Shown: positions 16,315 through 25,310, counted from the first letter of the stretch. The stretch is 64,000 nt of DNA from CAYQJL01 sp964573295 (GCA_964573295.1 CAZNJE010000015.1:1-64000); one strand, 5' to 3'. Translations and numbers: made by a program. Notes: generated by a model from the sequence alone, not told the origin.

Positions 16315-17967
16315 ATGGTTCCCAGCAGCCCGATTCGTCCTCCGCGCCGAGGTCTGAGCCCGACCTCATCCCTTGCGCGGATACGTGCATTGCGAGTTTG
16401 GATTCTCCCAGCAGTGCTCGGTCTCGTGTGGATGCTCAGTGTTCCGATTGAGGCATTCGCAGAAGACATCTCCGTCGAAGGGCGTCTGGGTTGGCGCCCC
16501 CTGCCGCCCGAGTTGGCCGTGCAGTTCGCCCAGCCCAGGGAGACTCCGCCCCAGGTGCTGCGCGGCAGTCTCGACTGGCGAGACTACGGCATCATCACCC
16601 CCATCAAGAATCAGACGATCTGCGGTGGCTGCTGGTCGTTCGCCGCTATCGCTCTGGTCGAAGCCCGGGCGATCCAGGCCGGCGCATCCTCATCGATCGA
16701 CCTCTCCGAGCAGTATCAACTCTCGTGCGATACGGCCGAGTTCTGGGGTGTGGAGAACGATGGATGCTGTGGGGGCACCGCCACCGTCTTCGAGTTTCTA
16801 TCGATGAATGACGCTGTCGCCGAAGCCGACTTCAACTGGCAGGTCGGTGACTTCGATGGTACGGGCGTGCGCAGCTGCACGGCGAGCCCGCCGTGGAACA
16901 CCGTACCCTGCCCGAGTCCGCACCCGGGCGGAACGGGGATCTATGTGGACTCCTGGACCCTCCTATCGGGCGGTGTGGCGTCCGAGGCCCAGCTCAAATC
17001 GGCCCTGCAGACCGGGCCGGTATGGCTCGGCTACTATGTGTATTCTGATTTCGAGACGTTTTGGAATGCGGGTAGCCCGGGCGACGTCTATACGCACAGT
17101 TCCGGGGTCCTCATGGGCGGGCACGCGGTGCTGCTGATCGGCTACGACGACGCCAAGAGCGCCTGGCGCATCAAGAACAGCTGGGGTCTGACCGGTCCCG
17201 AAGGAGACGGCACGTGTTGGATCTCCTACACGGCCAACTGTGATTTCGGCACCAATGCCACCTCGATCACCGTGACCGGGGTAAGCACCACACTGGCCGT
17301 GTGCTGCCATGCGGATGACTCCTGTGAGATCCTCTCGGAGGCAGACTGCGTGGCCGCCGGCGGCACCTGGGATGAATCCGAAGACAGCTGCGACCCCAAT
17401 CCGTGTGAGGATCCGCTGCCTCTGGCCGCCTGCTGCTTCGATGACGGCGGCTGCTTGGTCAGGAGGGAGGCCGAATGCCTGGCCGCGAGCGGAACCTGGC
17501 GCGAGGGCGACGCGAGTTGCGACCCCAACCCCTGTCCGCAGCCTGAGCCCACCGCCGTCTGCTGCCTACCGAACAACACCTGCCAGGTGATCGCCGAGGA
17601 CGAGTGCAGTGGACTGGGCGGCACCTGGCACGAGTCTCTGGACTCCTGCGCCGGCGTGCTGTGCGCGAACCGGCGAGTGTGCTGCTTCGATACGAATTGT
17701 CAGATCCTCTTCCAAGATGAATGCACCGCGGCGGGAGGCGACTTCTGGGCCGAGCGGACGAGCTGCGATCCGAACCCATGCCCGACCGAAACCGAAAAAC
17801 CCTCCTGGGGCCGCTTGCGTTCGCTCTTCCGCCCGGGCGGCGGCACGGGCCAGGAGCAGAGCCAGGGAGAAGAGCAGAGCCAGGGAGAAGAGCAGAACCA
17901 GCAGGCACGTCCAGACCCACAGCCGGGCTCGGGCCAAGAACCCGAGCAGCGGCCGCAAGAGCGGTAG
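16315..17967 (+). CDS. Secreted papain-like (C1A) protease with Cys-rich tail repeats
   Basis: 550 residues from ATG 16315, which has GGAGG seven bases upstream. A long basic n-region leads to a signal peptide (LPAVLGLVWMLSVPIEAFA). The mature enzyme starts near SLDWRDYG and has the papain catalytic set: Gln in IKNQTICGGCW, Cys106, His270 in GGHAVLLIGYD and Asn288 in IKNSWG. After the catalytic domain come four repeats of about 40 residues with CC near the start, a central C, GGTW (GGDFW in the last) and a closing C, often SCDPNPC. The C-terminal tail is Gln/Glu-rich (GQEQSQGEEQ repeats). Probably exported; the Cys repeats may be disulfide-linked surface modules. No propeptide of normal length is visible. 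Confidence 0.88.
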   Translation: MVPSSPIRPPRRGLSPTSSLARIRALRVWILPAVLGLVWMLSVPIEAFAEDISVEGRLGWRPLPPELAVQFAQPRETPPQVLRGSLDWRDYGIITPIKNQTICGGCWSFAAIALVEARAIQAGASSSIDLSEQYQLSCDTAEFWGVENDGCCGGTATVFEFLSMNDAVAEADFNWQVGDFDGTGVRSCTASPPWNTVPCPSPHPGGTGIYVDSWTLLSGGVASEAQLKSALQTGPVWLGYYVYSDFETFWNAGSPGDVYTHSSGVLMGGHAVLLIGYDDAKSAWRIKNSWGLTGPEGDGTCWISYTANCDFGTNATSITVTGVSTTLAVCCHADDSCEILSEADCVAAGGTWDESEDSCDPNPCEDPLPLAACCFDDGGCLVRREAECLAASGTWREGDASCDPNPCPQPEPTAVCCLPNNTCQVIAEDECSGLGGTWHESLDSCAGVLCANRRVCCFDTNCQILFQDECTAAGGDFWAERTSCDPNPCPTETEKPSWGRLRSLFRPGGGTGQEQSQGEEQSQGEEQNQQARPDPQPGSGQEPEQRPQER

Positions 17968-18078
17968 CCTGGGCGATCCGCGCCAGGTCATGCGCTTTGG
18001 GGGCTCATGCCGGTCACGGTGGATTCCCCGGTGTCGGCGTCGGCACTCTGGCCTGTGGCATTTCGGAACCTCTTCCGC

Positions 18079-18106
18079 TTGTCATTCGGCGAAAGTGTGC
18101 TAGTTT
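18079..18106 (+). promoter_or_regulatory. Candidate sigma70-type promoter of the beta-barrel gene
   Basis: TTGTCA (18079-18084) and TAGTTT (18101-18106) are separated by 16 bases and lie about 55 bases ahead of ATG 18160. AAGGAG at 18148 is the ribosome-binding site. Confidence 0.45.
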
Positions 18107-18159
18107 GCGCCATCATTGGATAGCGATAGGCAAGTACTTTCAACCATAAGGAGTTCGTC

Positions 18160-18729
18160 ATGCGCTTTGTTTGCGTCCTGATTGCCTTTGTCGTGGTCTT
18201 GGGGGCCCTGTTCGCCGCTCCGGCGAACGCGTTTGATTTCGATCAGAAGCAGTTCTACGGGCAGGGCGTCTTCGCGCTGCCGATCGGAGACTTCGGGGAC
18301 TTGGCCAAGTTCGGCTTCGGCGCCGGCCTCGGCCTGGTAGTGCCACACAACGAGGAACTGTCTTTCCGCGGAGAGGCATCCTTCCTCTACTACCTGGACG
18401 ATTTCGAGGAGCCCGTGGGCCTCGACGCGGATCCGGACGTGACCATCTGGCAGGTTCCAGTGCAGTTCTTCGCACAGTACACGTTCCCCGAGTCTCAGTT
18501 CTATGGTCTCGCCGGACTCGGGTTGGCCTTCACTCACGTTAAGGTCGACTGGGGAACCGAAACAATCGGTGGCTTCGGGGTGGATGCTGAAAGCAGCGAC
18601 ACCGAAACCGATGTCGCCCTCTCCTTCGGCGGCGGGTTCCAGATCGATGAGAAGATGGGGATCGAGGGACGCTTCAACATCATCTCCGACGCCAACAGCA
18701 TCAGCGCCCACTTCGGGTACCGGTTCTAG
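18160..18729 (+). CDS. Outer-membrane beta-barrel protein (OmpA/OmpW-like barrel)
   Basis: 189 residues. A signal peptide (LIAFVVVLGALFAAPANA) is followed by a mature chain built of alternating amphipathic strands: FYGQGVFALPIGDFGDL, FGAGLGLVVPH, LSFRGEASFLYYL, FFAQYTFPESQFYGLAGLGLAF. It ends in AHFGYRF, with the terminal aromatic residue typical of BAM-assembled barrels. The size suits an eight-stranded barrel. It is a single-gene unit with its own promoter candidate and a strong terminator, suggesting high expression. No specific ligand can be inferred. Confidence 0.82.
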   Translation: MRFVCVLIAFVVVLGALFAAPANAFDFDQKQFYGQGVFALPIGDFGDLAKFGFGAGLGLVVPHNEELSFRGEASFLYYLDDFEEPVGLDADPDVTIWQVPVQFFAQYTFPESQFYGLAGLGLAFTHVKVDWGTETIGGFGVDAESSDTETDVALSFGGGFQIDEKMGIEGRFNIISDANSISAHFGYRF

Positions 18730-18741
18730 CGCAGTTCATGC

Positions 18742-18779
18742 AACGGCTCCGCCACCCCAGGCGGAGCCGTTCTTTGTTT
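18742..18779 (+). terminator. Strong intrinsic terminator
   Basis: AACGGCTCCGCC pairs perfectly over 12 bases with GGCGGAGCCGTT across a 6-base loop, followed by CTTTGTTT. It lies 13 bases after the stop codon of the beta-barrel gene. Confidence 0.92.
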
Positions 18780-18842
18780 GATGAAGCCAGGTAGCCGGCG
18801 GTCACGCGCACGTCGGACACGTCGCGCCGGAACAATTGCCCA

Positions 18843-21800
18843 CTAATCGACCACGACCATCTTCTTCGCGTGCACGTCCCCGTTGACCGAGAGCCGACTG
18901 AAGTAGACACCGGCGTCGGCGCCGCGCGCGTCCCAGTCGATGCGATGCCAGCCGGGGCGTTGCCGCTCGTGATCGACCAGGCGGCTCACCATCCGGCCGC
19001 CGACGTCGAAGATCTCCAGCGTGACCTCGGCGGCCCCGCCGAGCCGGTAGCTCAGCGTCGTCGCCCCGCGAATCGGATTGGGGGCGGCGCCGCGCAGCAT
19101 GACGCTCACCGGCCACTCGCCGGCCTCCTCACCCACCGGAATCGAGGAGAACCCGCCGTCGCTGAAGCGCGTCTCTTCATAGGCCAGCTCGACCAGATCC
19201 GCCTGCCCGGGAACGCGCACTCGCACGAAGCGATAGTTGTTCGGGTGGGGCACCTCGTGCGGCAGCGTCAGCGATTCCCAGGGAAGCCACTCGATGACCT
19301 TCAGATCATCGAAGTAGGCGTAGGCATCGCCGCTCTGCGGCCGGTCGAGGCTGCAACGCACGTTGAAGTAGGCCGCATTCTCGGGCGCCTGGCAATCGGC
19401 GGTGTAGAAGGTCCAGTCGGTCGTGCCGTCCACCGGCTCGTCCATATCGTGCTGCAGAATCGGGTTCCAGTTGTATCGGGAGTTGTAGAATCGCAGCGAG
19501 AACATGGCCTCGTTGGCATTCTCGGTCTTCATCCAACCGCAAACGCTGTAGTCGCCCTCGGCTTTCGCCGGCCAGTGACGCTTGACCAGGGTCATGACGT
19601 TGTCACCCGCATTGTGCTCTCGTTGTAGGGCCAAGGAGTGGGCACCCTCGTAGAAGACCTCCTCGCTCAGCCACTCCCCGCTGCTGTTGAGATTCCACAT
19701 GTGGTGGCCTTCTTCCTCCTGCTCAAACCGGCCGAACCACAGCAGTTCCCGCCCGTAGGCCACCTCGGCGTCCTGAAGCGCGATGCCCGAGGCCTCGAGA
19801 ATGCGCGACAGGCCGCCCTCGCCGGCCAGCTCGATGGGGCGACTCATCCAGTGATCCCCGGACTGGTAGAGCTGCGCCGTGCCGCTTCCCGCCGTGACCT
19901 GCGGCTCGGCCTGTCCGGGATCGAGATAGATCACGCCGGTCATGAGCTCCGGATCCACCGAGACCAGCGTGCCGAGCTGACGCGAGTAGTCGGCCATGCG
20001 ACTCAGGATCTCGTGGCCGAGCCGTCCGCGGGCCGGCACTGGGATCCAGTCGTCGATGAACGCCGGCCGGAAGGTCCAGCGATGGATGCCCTCCTTGTCG
20101 AAGAGGGCCTTCAGGACGATGGTGGGCATCGTCTCGGGATAGTAGAGATCGAACATGAAATTGCCCAGGCTATGGGCGATCAACACGCCGTTGTACACCT
20201 CGAACCCTTGCAACACGTGAGGGTGCGCGTTGATGACCGCGTCGGCGCCCATGTCGACGGCATGCCAGCGCAGCTCGCGGTCGCTCATGCCGGGCCAGAT
20301 GCGGAAGCGCACATCGGGCGCCTCGGCCGCATCGACGTAGGGCGGGCACAGCTCAGGATCGATGGGCGCGCCACCGCGCGGATCGGGCGCCGGTTCATAC
20401 TCGATGCCGCTGTGCGGGCAGGCGATGACGATGTCGGCCAGACTGTCGGCCTGGGTGATCGCGCGCTCGAGCACCGGTCGGTTCCAGTAGGAGAAACCGG
20501 CCTTCTCGTAGCCCGCGTCGAGGAAGGGGTAGTAATTGTACTCGCGGCCCGTGCGGTTGCAGGCGTTGACGAATCCCAACCGCACGCCGTTCTTTGAGTA
20601 GTAGGATGGCTGATCCGCCAGGTAGGCATTGATTCCCGACCCGCCATGGACGATCCCGACCGAGTCGAAGATCTGCTCGGTCTGGATCAGTCCTTCATCC
20701 AGATAGTCCCAGATGTGATTGTTGCCGAGTGAAGCAACGTCGATACCGGCGTAGGTGAGGCCGGCGATGTTCTCCGGCCGCGTGCGGAAAACCACGCTCT
20801 TGGTGGGGTGCGGTGTTCCCTGATCGGTGAAGGGGCACTCCGCATTGACCCAGGTGATGTCGGCCGCCTCGCCGAGCATGCCCAGGGTGGGCTCGAAGAG
20901 CGACTCGACGCCGTAGGTCTCGATGGGTCCGCCGGGTTGGTCGTAGCCGCGGCCCATGAAGATGTCGCCGGCGAAATTGATGCTCATGAGACCGGGACCG
21001 CTTCCGGGATCGACGGCCACCTGCACCGCGTCCCGCCCGAAGAGGCCCGTATCGTCGACCACGTCGAGACCCACCGTGAAGGTGTAGTCGGCGGTGGCCG
21101 TGAAGGTGTGGACCGGGTCGGGCTCCTCGCTGTAGCTCCCGTCGCCGAAGTCCCAGAGGAAGTCGTGCGAGTCGCTGTCCGGATCGTAGACCTGGCTCAA
21201 GAACTGCACCTCGATCCGGTAGAGCCGCTCGCCGGCCTCGGAGAGCTCGCCCGCGACCTCTTCCGCCCGGCCGGGCAGAACCTCGGCCGACACCTGCGGC
21301 GCGATCGCGAGGTCAGCGGTCACGTCGAGGATCTCGTCGAAGAAGCTCTCGCCATCAGGGCTCTGATCGCGATCGTTGACGAAGACGACCCGGGTGATCA
21401 CGGGTACGTAGCCCCAGGTGTCGTACCAGTCCTGGCCCAGCGGCAAGAGGTAGGCCTGCCACTGTTCCTGGGGATAGGCGCCTTGGTAGACGACGTTCCA
21501 GCGGTCGTCGAGCATGTGCTGTTCGCCCGAGAACACGTAGAAGAGCATGTTCTCGCCGCCGTCGCCGAAGCCGATCGCCTGGATCTCGCCGCGCTCACCA
21601 GAGTACATGGCCGCCTGCAGCACCGTACGGGCCTCGATCGTATAGGGATCGAGGGCATACTCCTTCCAGGTGTTGCCCCACAGGCGCAGCGCGTAATCGG
21701 TGCCGTTGTAGGTGTTCTCGGATTGGACCTCCCAGGCGTAAGGTTCATTATCCTCGCCGTCGTAGCTGAAGAGGTCGATCGTCCCGCTTTCGAAGTCGAT

Positions 21801-21953
21801 CAGCACGGTGCCGCGATCTTCGCCACCCAGCCCTGCGGCCGGGTCGGCCCATGCGATGCCATCGGGAATGACACCTGTACACATCAAGAAGCCGAGACCT
21901 GCGAAAAGGAAACCGGCGAGCGTGGCTTGGGCGCGAGCCCTCGATGGGCGCAT
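18843..21953 (-). CDS. CapA-type metallophosphatase with PKD and FlgD-like C-terminal domains
   Basis: 1036 residues from ATG 21953, preceded by GGAAGGAGAG; an upstream in-frame extension lacks a site. A signal peptide leads into a carbohydrate-binding-like beta domain (about 40-210). A PKD domain follows (DFLWDFGDGSYSEEPDPVHTF). The CapA-type calcineurin-like domain starts at SINFAGDIFMGRGYD and has WVNAECPFTD, SLGNNHIWDYLDEG, CPHSGIEY, INAHPHVLQGFE and AHSLGNFMFD. A second beta domain follows, and the protein ends in a FlgD/Por-like Ig module (PNPIRGATTLSYRLGG, LEIFDVGGRMV, GVYFSRLSVNGDVHAKKMVV), as on surface proteins of FCB bacteria. CapA relatives take part in poly-gamma-glutamate synthesis, but this one probably acts at the surface on an unknown substrate. 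Confidence 0.85.
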   Translation of the reverse strand: MRPSRARAQATLAGFLFAGLGFLMCTGVIPDGIAWADPAAGLGGEDRGTVLIDFESGTIDLFSYDGEDNEPYAWEVQSENTYNGTDYALRLWGNTWKEYALDPYTIEARTVLQAAMYSGERGEIQAIGFGDGGENMLFYVFSGEQHMLDDRWNVVYQGAYPQEQWQAYLLPLGQDWYDTWGYVPVITRVVFVNDRDQSPDGESFFDEILDVTADLAIAPQVSAEVLPGRAEEVAGELSEAGERLYRIEVQFLSQVYDPDSDSHDFLWDFGDGSYSEEPDPVHTFTATADYTFTVGLDVVDDTGLFGRDAVQVAVDPGSGPGLMSINFAGDIFMGRGYDQPGGPIETYGVESLFEPTLGMLGEAADITWVNAECPFTDQGTPHPTKSVVFRTRPENIAGLTYAGIDVASLGNNHIWDYLDEGLIQTEQIFDSVGIVHGGSGINAYLADQPSYYSKNGVRLGFVNACNRTGREYNYYPFLDAGYEKAGFSYWNRPVLERAITQADSLADIVIACPHSGIEYEPAPDPRGGAPIDPELCPPYVDAAEAPDVRFRIWPGMSDRELRWHAVDMGADAVINAHPHVLQGFEVYNGVLIAHSLGNFMFDLYYPETMPTIVLKALFDKEGIHRWTFRPAFIDDWIPVPARGRLGHEILSRMADYSRQLGTLVSVDPELMTGVIYLDPGQAEPQVTAGSGTAQLYQSGDHWMSRPIELAGEGGLSRILEASGIALQDAEVAYGRELLWFGRFEQEEEGHHMWNLNSSGEWLSEEVFYEGAHSLALQREHNAGDNVMTLVKRHWPAKAEGDYSVCGWMKTENANEAMFSLRFYNSRYNWNPILQHDMDEPVDGTTDWTFYTADCQAPENAAYFNVRCSLDRPQSGDAYAYFDDLKVIEWLPWESLTLPHEVPHPNNYRFVRVRVPGQADLVELAYEETRFSDGGFSSIPVGEEAGEWPVSVMLRGAAPNPIRGATTLSYRLGGAAEVTLEIFDVGGRMVSRLVDHERQRPGWHRIDWDARGADAGVYFSRLSVNGDVHAKKMVVVD

Positions 21954-22320
21954 TGATCTCTCCTTCCAGCTAGGGACATCCGGAGGGCGGCCGGCCAGCC
22001 GCATTTCTAACTGAGTATACCGCATAAGGTTGGCCAGCCTCAACGATCCCGTCTAGGCCGCTTTGGGTGACTGTGGTATCATCCCATGCTCTGGAAACGG
22101 AAGGAGGGGGCCGTCGGCGGCAGGAGCCAACGAGCGCAGAGCCTGACCGAGGAGCGATCCCGAGCTGCAGCCGAGCTGCTCCCGGCCGGGAGCCGGCACA
22201 GACAGCCGCTGATGGAGGCGGGGCCGGCCGATCCGGCAACTGATCGCTAATCCGTTTTCCCCGAAGAAGTTGCGAATTCCGGCCCAGGGGAGGCCGGCGG
22301 ACAGAGAGGAGTCGGGCGGC
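21954..22320. other. Divergent intergenic region with palindrome and extended -10 candidate
   Basis: It separates the minus-strand CapA gene from the plus-strand lysine pathway pair. GCTCCCGGCCGGGAGC at 22178-22193 is a perfect 16-base palindrome that could be an operator or an mRNA hairpin. TGGTATCAT at about 22074-22082 matches an extended -10 element on the plus strand, with no good -35. GAGGAG-type sites precede ATG 22321. Confidence 0.4.
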
Positions 22321-23634
22321 ATGATCATCGGCATCCGTCGCGAAGACAAGAACCCGTGGGAACGCAGGGCACCGCTGACCCCCGAGGACGTCGGCACATT
22401 GATCGAGGAGAGTGACCATGCCTTCCGGGTAGAGCCCTCGTCCGAGACCCCGAAACGGGTCTTCCCCGATCACGCCTACGCCAACGCCGGCGCCGAGGTC
22501 ACCGACGACCTGTCACCCTGCGATCTAATCCTGGGCGTCAAGGAGATTCCCCGCGAGCTGTTCCTCGAGAATCACATGTACATGTTCTTCTCGCACACCG
22601 TCAAGGCGCAGCCGTACAACATGCCCATGCTCAAGACGATCATGGACAAGGGCTGCACGCTCTTCGACTATGAGCTCATTGCCGACAGCGAAAACCGCCG
22701 GCTCGTTTTCTTCGGCAAGTACGCCGGCCTCGCCGGCATGATCGACACCCTCGCGGCCCTGGGCCGCAGATTCGAGGCCGAAGGCATCGACAGCGTCTTC
22801 GGCGAAGTGAAGATGGCCCACGAGTACGACAGCCTGACCGAGGCCAAGGCCGCGCTGCTCGAAATCGGCGGCAAGATCAACGCCAAGGGTCTCGATGAAC
22901 GCATCACCCCGCTCGTGATCGGCCTGGCCGGCTACGGCAACGTCTCGATCGGCGCGCAGGAGATCCTGGACCTCTTGCCCATTCACGAGATCAGTCCCGA
23001 AGAACTCGCCATCCTGCGTTCGCAGGACGACCTGTCGAACCGCCACATCTACAAGGTCGTCTTCAAAGAAGAGCACATGGTCAAACCAACCGAGGACCTG
23101 CTCGATTTCGAGCTGCAGGACTACTACCGCAATCCCGAGAACTACGAGTCGATCTTCGACTTCCACACCCCCCACTTGAATGTGCTCGTCAACTGCATCT
23201 ACTGGACCGAGAGATACCCGCGGCTGGTCACGAACGACTTCCTGCAAGAACTCTACGCCGATGGGCAGCCGCACCTGCGCGTGATCGGCGACATCTCGTG
23301 CGACATCGAGGGCAGCATCGAGGCTACCGTCAAGGCCACCACCTCGGACGCGCCCTGCTACGTGTTCGATCCCGAATCGCGCACCGTGAGCGAGGGCTAC
23401 GAGGGCAAGGGCCCCGTGATCATGGCGGTGGACAATCTGCCCTGCGAGATTCCTCTCGAGGCCAGTCAGCACTTCAGCGCGTCGTTGCGCGGGTTCATTG
23501 CCGAGATGGGCAAGCTGGATCCTGCGTCGGGCGACTTCGTCGCCAAGCTGCCCGAACCGCTCAAGAAGGCCATGATCGTGCGTCGCGGCAACCTCGTTGC
23601 GCCGTTCGAGTTCTTGAAGGAGTACGTGCACTAG
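22321..23634 (+). CDS. Lysine-ketoglutarate reductase-type protein (saccharopine-forming half)
   Basis: 437 residues from ATG 22321. The N-terminus (MIIGIRREDKNPWERRAPLTPEDV) belongs to the alanine dehydrogenase/PNT N-terminal fold as found in the LKR half of animal and plant LKR/SDH. DLILGVKEIP, MYMFFSHTVKAQPYNMPML, GCTLFDYELI and FGKYAGLAGMID are typical. A Rossmann core follows (ITPLVIGLAGYGNVSIGAQEIL). The enzyme condenses lysine and 2-oxoglutarate to saccharopine using NADPH. The next gene encodes the matching dehydrogenase, 74 bases downstream on the same strand, so the pair forms a split version of the fused eukaryotic enzyme. Lysine breakdown is more likely than synthesis, as no other lysine synthesis gene is near. 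Confidence 0.85.
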   Translation: MIIGIRREDKNPWERRAPLTPEDVGTLIEESDHAFRVEPSSETPKRVFPDHAYANAGAEVTDDLSPCDLILGVKEIPRELFLENHMYMFFSHTVKAQPYNMPMLKTIMDKGCTLFDYELIADSENRRLVFFGKYAGLAGMIDTLAALGRRFEAEGIDSVFGEVKMAHEYDSLTEAKAALLEIGGKINAKGLDERITPLVIGLAGYGNVSIGAQEILDLLPIHEISPEELAILRSQDDLSNRHIYKVVFKEEHMVKPTEDLLDFELQDYYRNPENYESIFDFHTPHLNVLVNCIYWTERYPRLVTNDFLQELYADGQPHLRVIGDISCDIEGSIEATVKATTSDAPCYVFDPESRTVSEGYEGKGPVIMAVDNLPCEIPLEASQHFSASLRGFIAEMGKLDPASGDFVAKLPEPLKKAMIVRRGNLVAPFEFLKEYVH

Positions 23635-23708
23635 GCAGGCGGACATGATCGGCGGCACCCAGGACGGGCTTGGGGGTCGCGGGGTCCGTGGGAGAAGGAG
23701 TAACCGAG

Positions 23709-25022
23709 ATGAGCCGGGTATTGTTGCTTGGCGCCGGGATGGTCACCCGTCCCCTGGTCAAGTACCTGCTGGAGATGCCCGATCTCCACCTGACGATCGC
23801 CACGCGTACGGTCGCGAAGGCCGAGAAACTGCTCGAGGGTCATGAGCGCGGCACCGCGCTTCAGCTTCTCGTGGACGACAAGGCCGCACTCGAGAAGCTC
23901 GTCAGCGAACACGACCTGACGATCAGCCTGTTGCCCTACACCTACCACGTGCAGGTCGCCCATCTCTGCATCGAGCACCGGAAGCAGATGGTCACGACCA
24001 GCTACGTCAGCCCGGCGATGAAGGCGCTCGACGGCCCCGCGCGCGAGGCCGGCATCCTGATCCTGAACGAGATCGGCCTCGACCCCGGCATCGATCACAT
24101 GTCGGCGATGCGTGTGATCCACGATGTCGAGAAGCGTGGCGGCGCGGTGGTGGGCTTCTCTTCCTACTGCGGCGGCCTGCCCGCCCCGGAAGCGAACACC
24201 AACCCGTGGGGCTACAAGTTCTCCTGGAGTCCGCGCGCGGTGGTGATGGCCGGCAAGAATCCCGGCAAGTTCCTGCAGGACGGCGAGGTCGTCGAGATCC
24301 CCGGTCCGGAGCTCTTCTCCCACTTCGAATCGGTCGAGGTGCCCGACGCCGGCACCTTCGAGGGCTACACCAATCGCGACTGCTTGGGCTACGTCGAGCT
24401 CTACAACCTGCCCAAGGCAAAGAACATGTTCCGCGGCACACTGCGCTACCCGGGGTGGTGCAACACGATGAAGGGCATCGTCGATCTCGGTTTCCCCGAC
24501 GACATGCCGCGCGAGGATCTGAAGGGCAAGACCTTCGCCGACCTGATCCACCTGCTCATCCCCGGATCGGAGGGCAAAGACCCCAAGCAGGCCGTTGCCG
24601 ATCATCTGGGCTGGTCGCTCGACTCCGACATGATCCATCGCATGGAATGGCTGGGCCTGTTCAGCGATGAGCCCTTGCCCGACGCGCCCTCGGTGATGGA
24701 CGTGCTCGTGGCGCAGATGGATAAGAAGATGCCTTACGAACCCGGTGAACGCGACATGATCGTCTTGCACCACGAGTTTGACGTGGAGCTGCCCGGCAAG
24801 CGCGAGACGATCACCTCGACCCTGGTCGATTACGGCATCCCGGGCGGTGACAGCGCGATGGCCCGCACGGTGAGTCTGCCGGCCGCCGTGGCGACCAAGC
24901 TCATCCTGGAGGGCAAGATCGACAAGACCGGAGTGCACATCCCGGTCGACCCGGCCGTGTATGAGCCGGTGCTCAACGAGCTCGAATCGATGAACATCGT
25001 CTGCAAGGAGCGCACGCTCTAG
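23709..25022 (+). CDS. Saccharopine dehydrogenase (glutamate-forming type)
   Basis: 437 residues from ATG 23709, with GAAGGAG upstream. The N-terminal Rossmann fold starts VLLLGAGMVTRPLVKYLLE, followed by LTISLLPYTYHVQVAHLCIEH and TSYVSPAMKALD. The second domain contains NEIGLDPGIDHMSAMRVI, SYCGGLPAPEANTNPWGYKFSWSP and LRYPGWCNTMK, all hallmarks of the saccharopine dehydrogenase family close to the SDH half of LKR/SDH. It splits saccharopine to glutamate and 2-aminoadipate semialdehyde with NAD. The pairing with the reductase gene immediately upstream makes this assignment firm. A perfect hairpin follows the stop. Confidence 0.92.
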   Translation: MSRVLLLGAGMVTRPLVKYLLEMPDLHLTIATRTVAKAEKLLEGHERGTALQLLVDDKAALEKLVSEHDLTISLLPYTYHVQVAHLCIEHRKQMVTTSYVSPAMKALDGPAREAGILILNEIGLDPGIDHMSAMRVIHDVEKRGGAVVGFSSYCGGLPAPEANTNPWGYKFSWSPRAVVMAGKNPGKFLQDGEVVEIPGPELFSHFESVEVPDAGTFEGYTNRDCLGYVELYNLPKAKNMFRGTLRYPGWCNTMKGIVDLGFPDDMPREDLKGKTFADLIHLLIPGSEGKDPKQAVADHLGWSLDSDMIHRMEWLGLFSDEPLPDAPSVMDVLVAQMDKKMPYEPGERDMIVLHHEFDVELPGKRETITSTLVDYGIPGGDSAMARTVSLPAAVATKLILEGKIDKTGVHIPVDPAVYEPVLNELESMNIVCKERTL

Positions 25023-25045
25023 GCGGTCACAACACTGCCGGCGAC

Positions 25046-25075
25046 GGGACCGGAGAGCGGGCAAGCTCCGGTCCC
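25046..25075 (+). terminator. Perfect 10-bp hairpin after the saccharopine dehydrogenase gene
   Basis: GGGACCGGAG and CTCCGGTCCC pair perfectly across a 10-base loop. There is no T run after it, so it may be a Rho-independent terminator of weak type, an mRNA-stabilising hairpin, or a processing site before the small gene at 25107. Confidence 0.45.
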
Positions 25076-25106
25076 GGCCGCCCGGCTTCTCCCGGCGAGG
25101 TACCTC

Positions 25107-25307
25107 GTGACTGACGATGAAGTCCGCGAAGCCATCCAGCCCCTGGTCGATGAACACAGCCACCTGGTCTGCAAGCAGGCCCTCGAACTCGCCGCCCGTT
25201 TGGAGATCAACCCGGCTCGCATCGGCAAGATCTGTAACCAGCACGGCATCCGCATCGTCAACTGCCAGCTGGGGTGCTTCGGCACGAAGCCGAAGCGAAG
25301 GGACTGA
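25107..25307 (+). CDS. Small conserved protein with NCQLGCFG motif, unknown function
   Basis: 66 residues from GTG 25107, with GAGG at about 7 nt. A helical N-terminal part (DDEVREAIQPLVDEHSHLVCKQALELAARLEI) leads to a winged-helix-like turn (ARIGKICNQHGIRIVNCQLGCFG) and a basic tail. The IGKI...IRIVNCQLGCFG ending is shared by a family of tiny bacterial proteins, which supports it as a real gene. The two Cys in NCQLGC could bind a metal. It lies three bases before the truncated GNAT gene and may share its message. Function is not known. Confidence 0.7.
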   Translation: MTDDEVREAIQPLVDEHSHLVCKQALELAARLEINPARIGKICNQHGIRIVNCQLGCFGTKPKRRD

Positions 25308-25310
25308 GCC

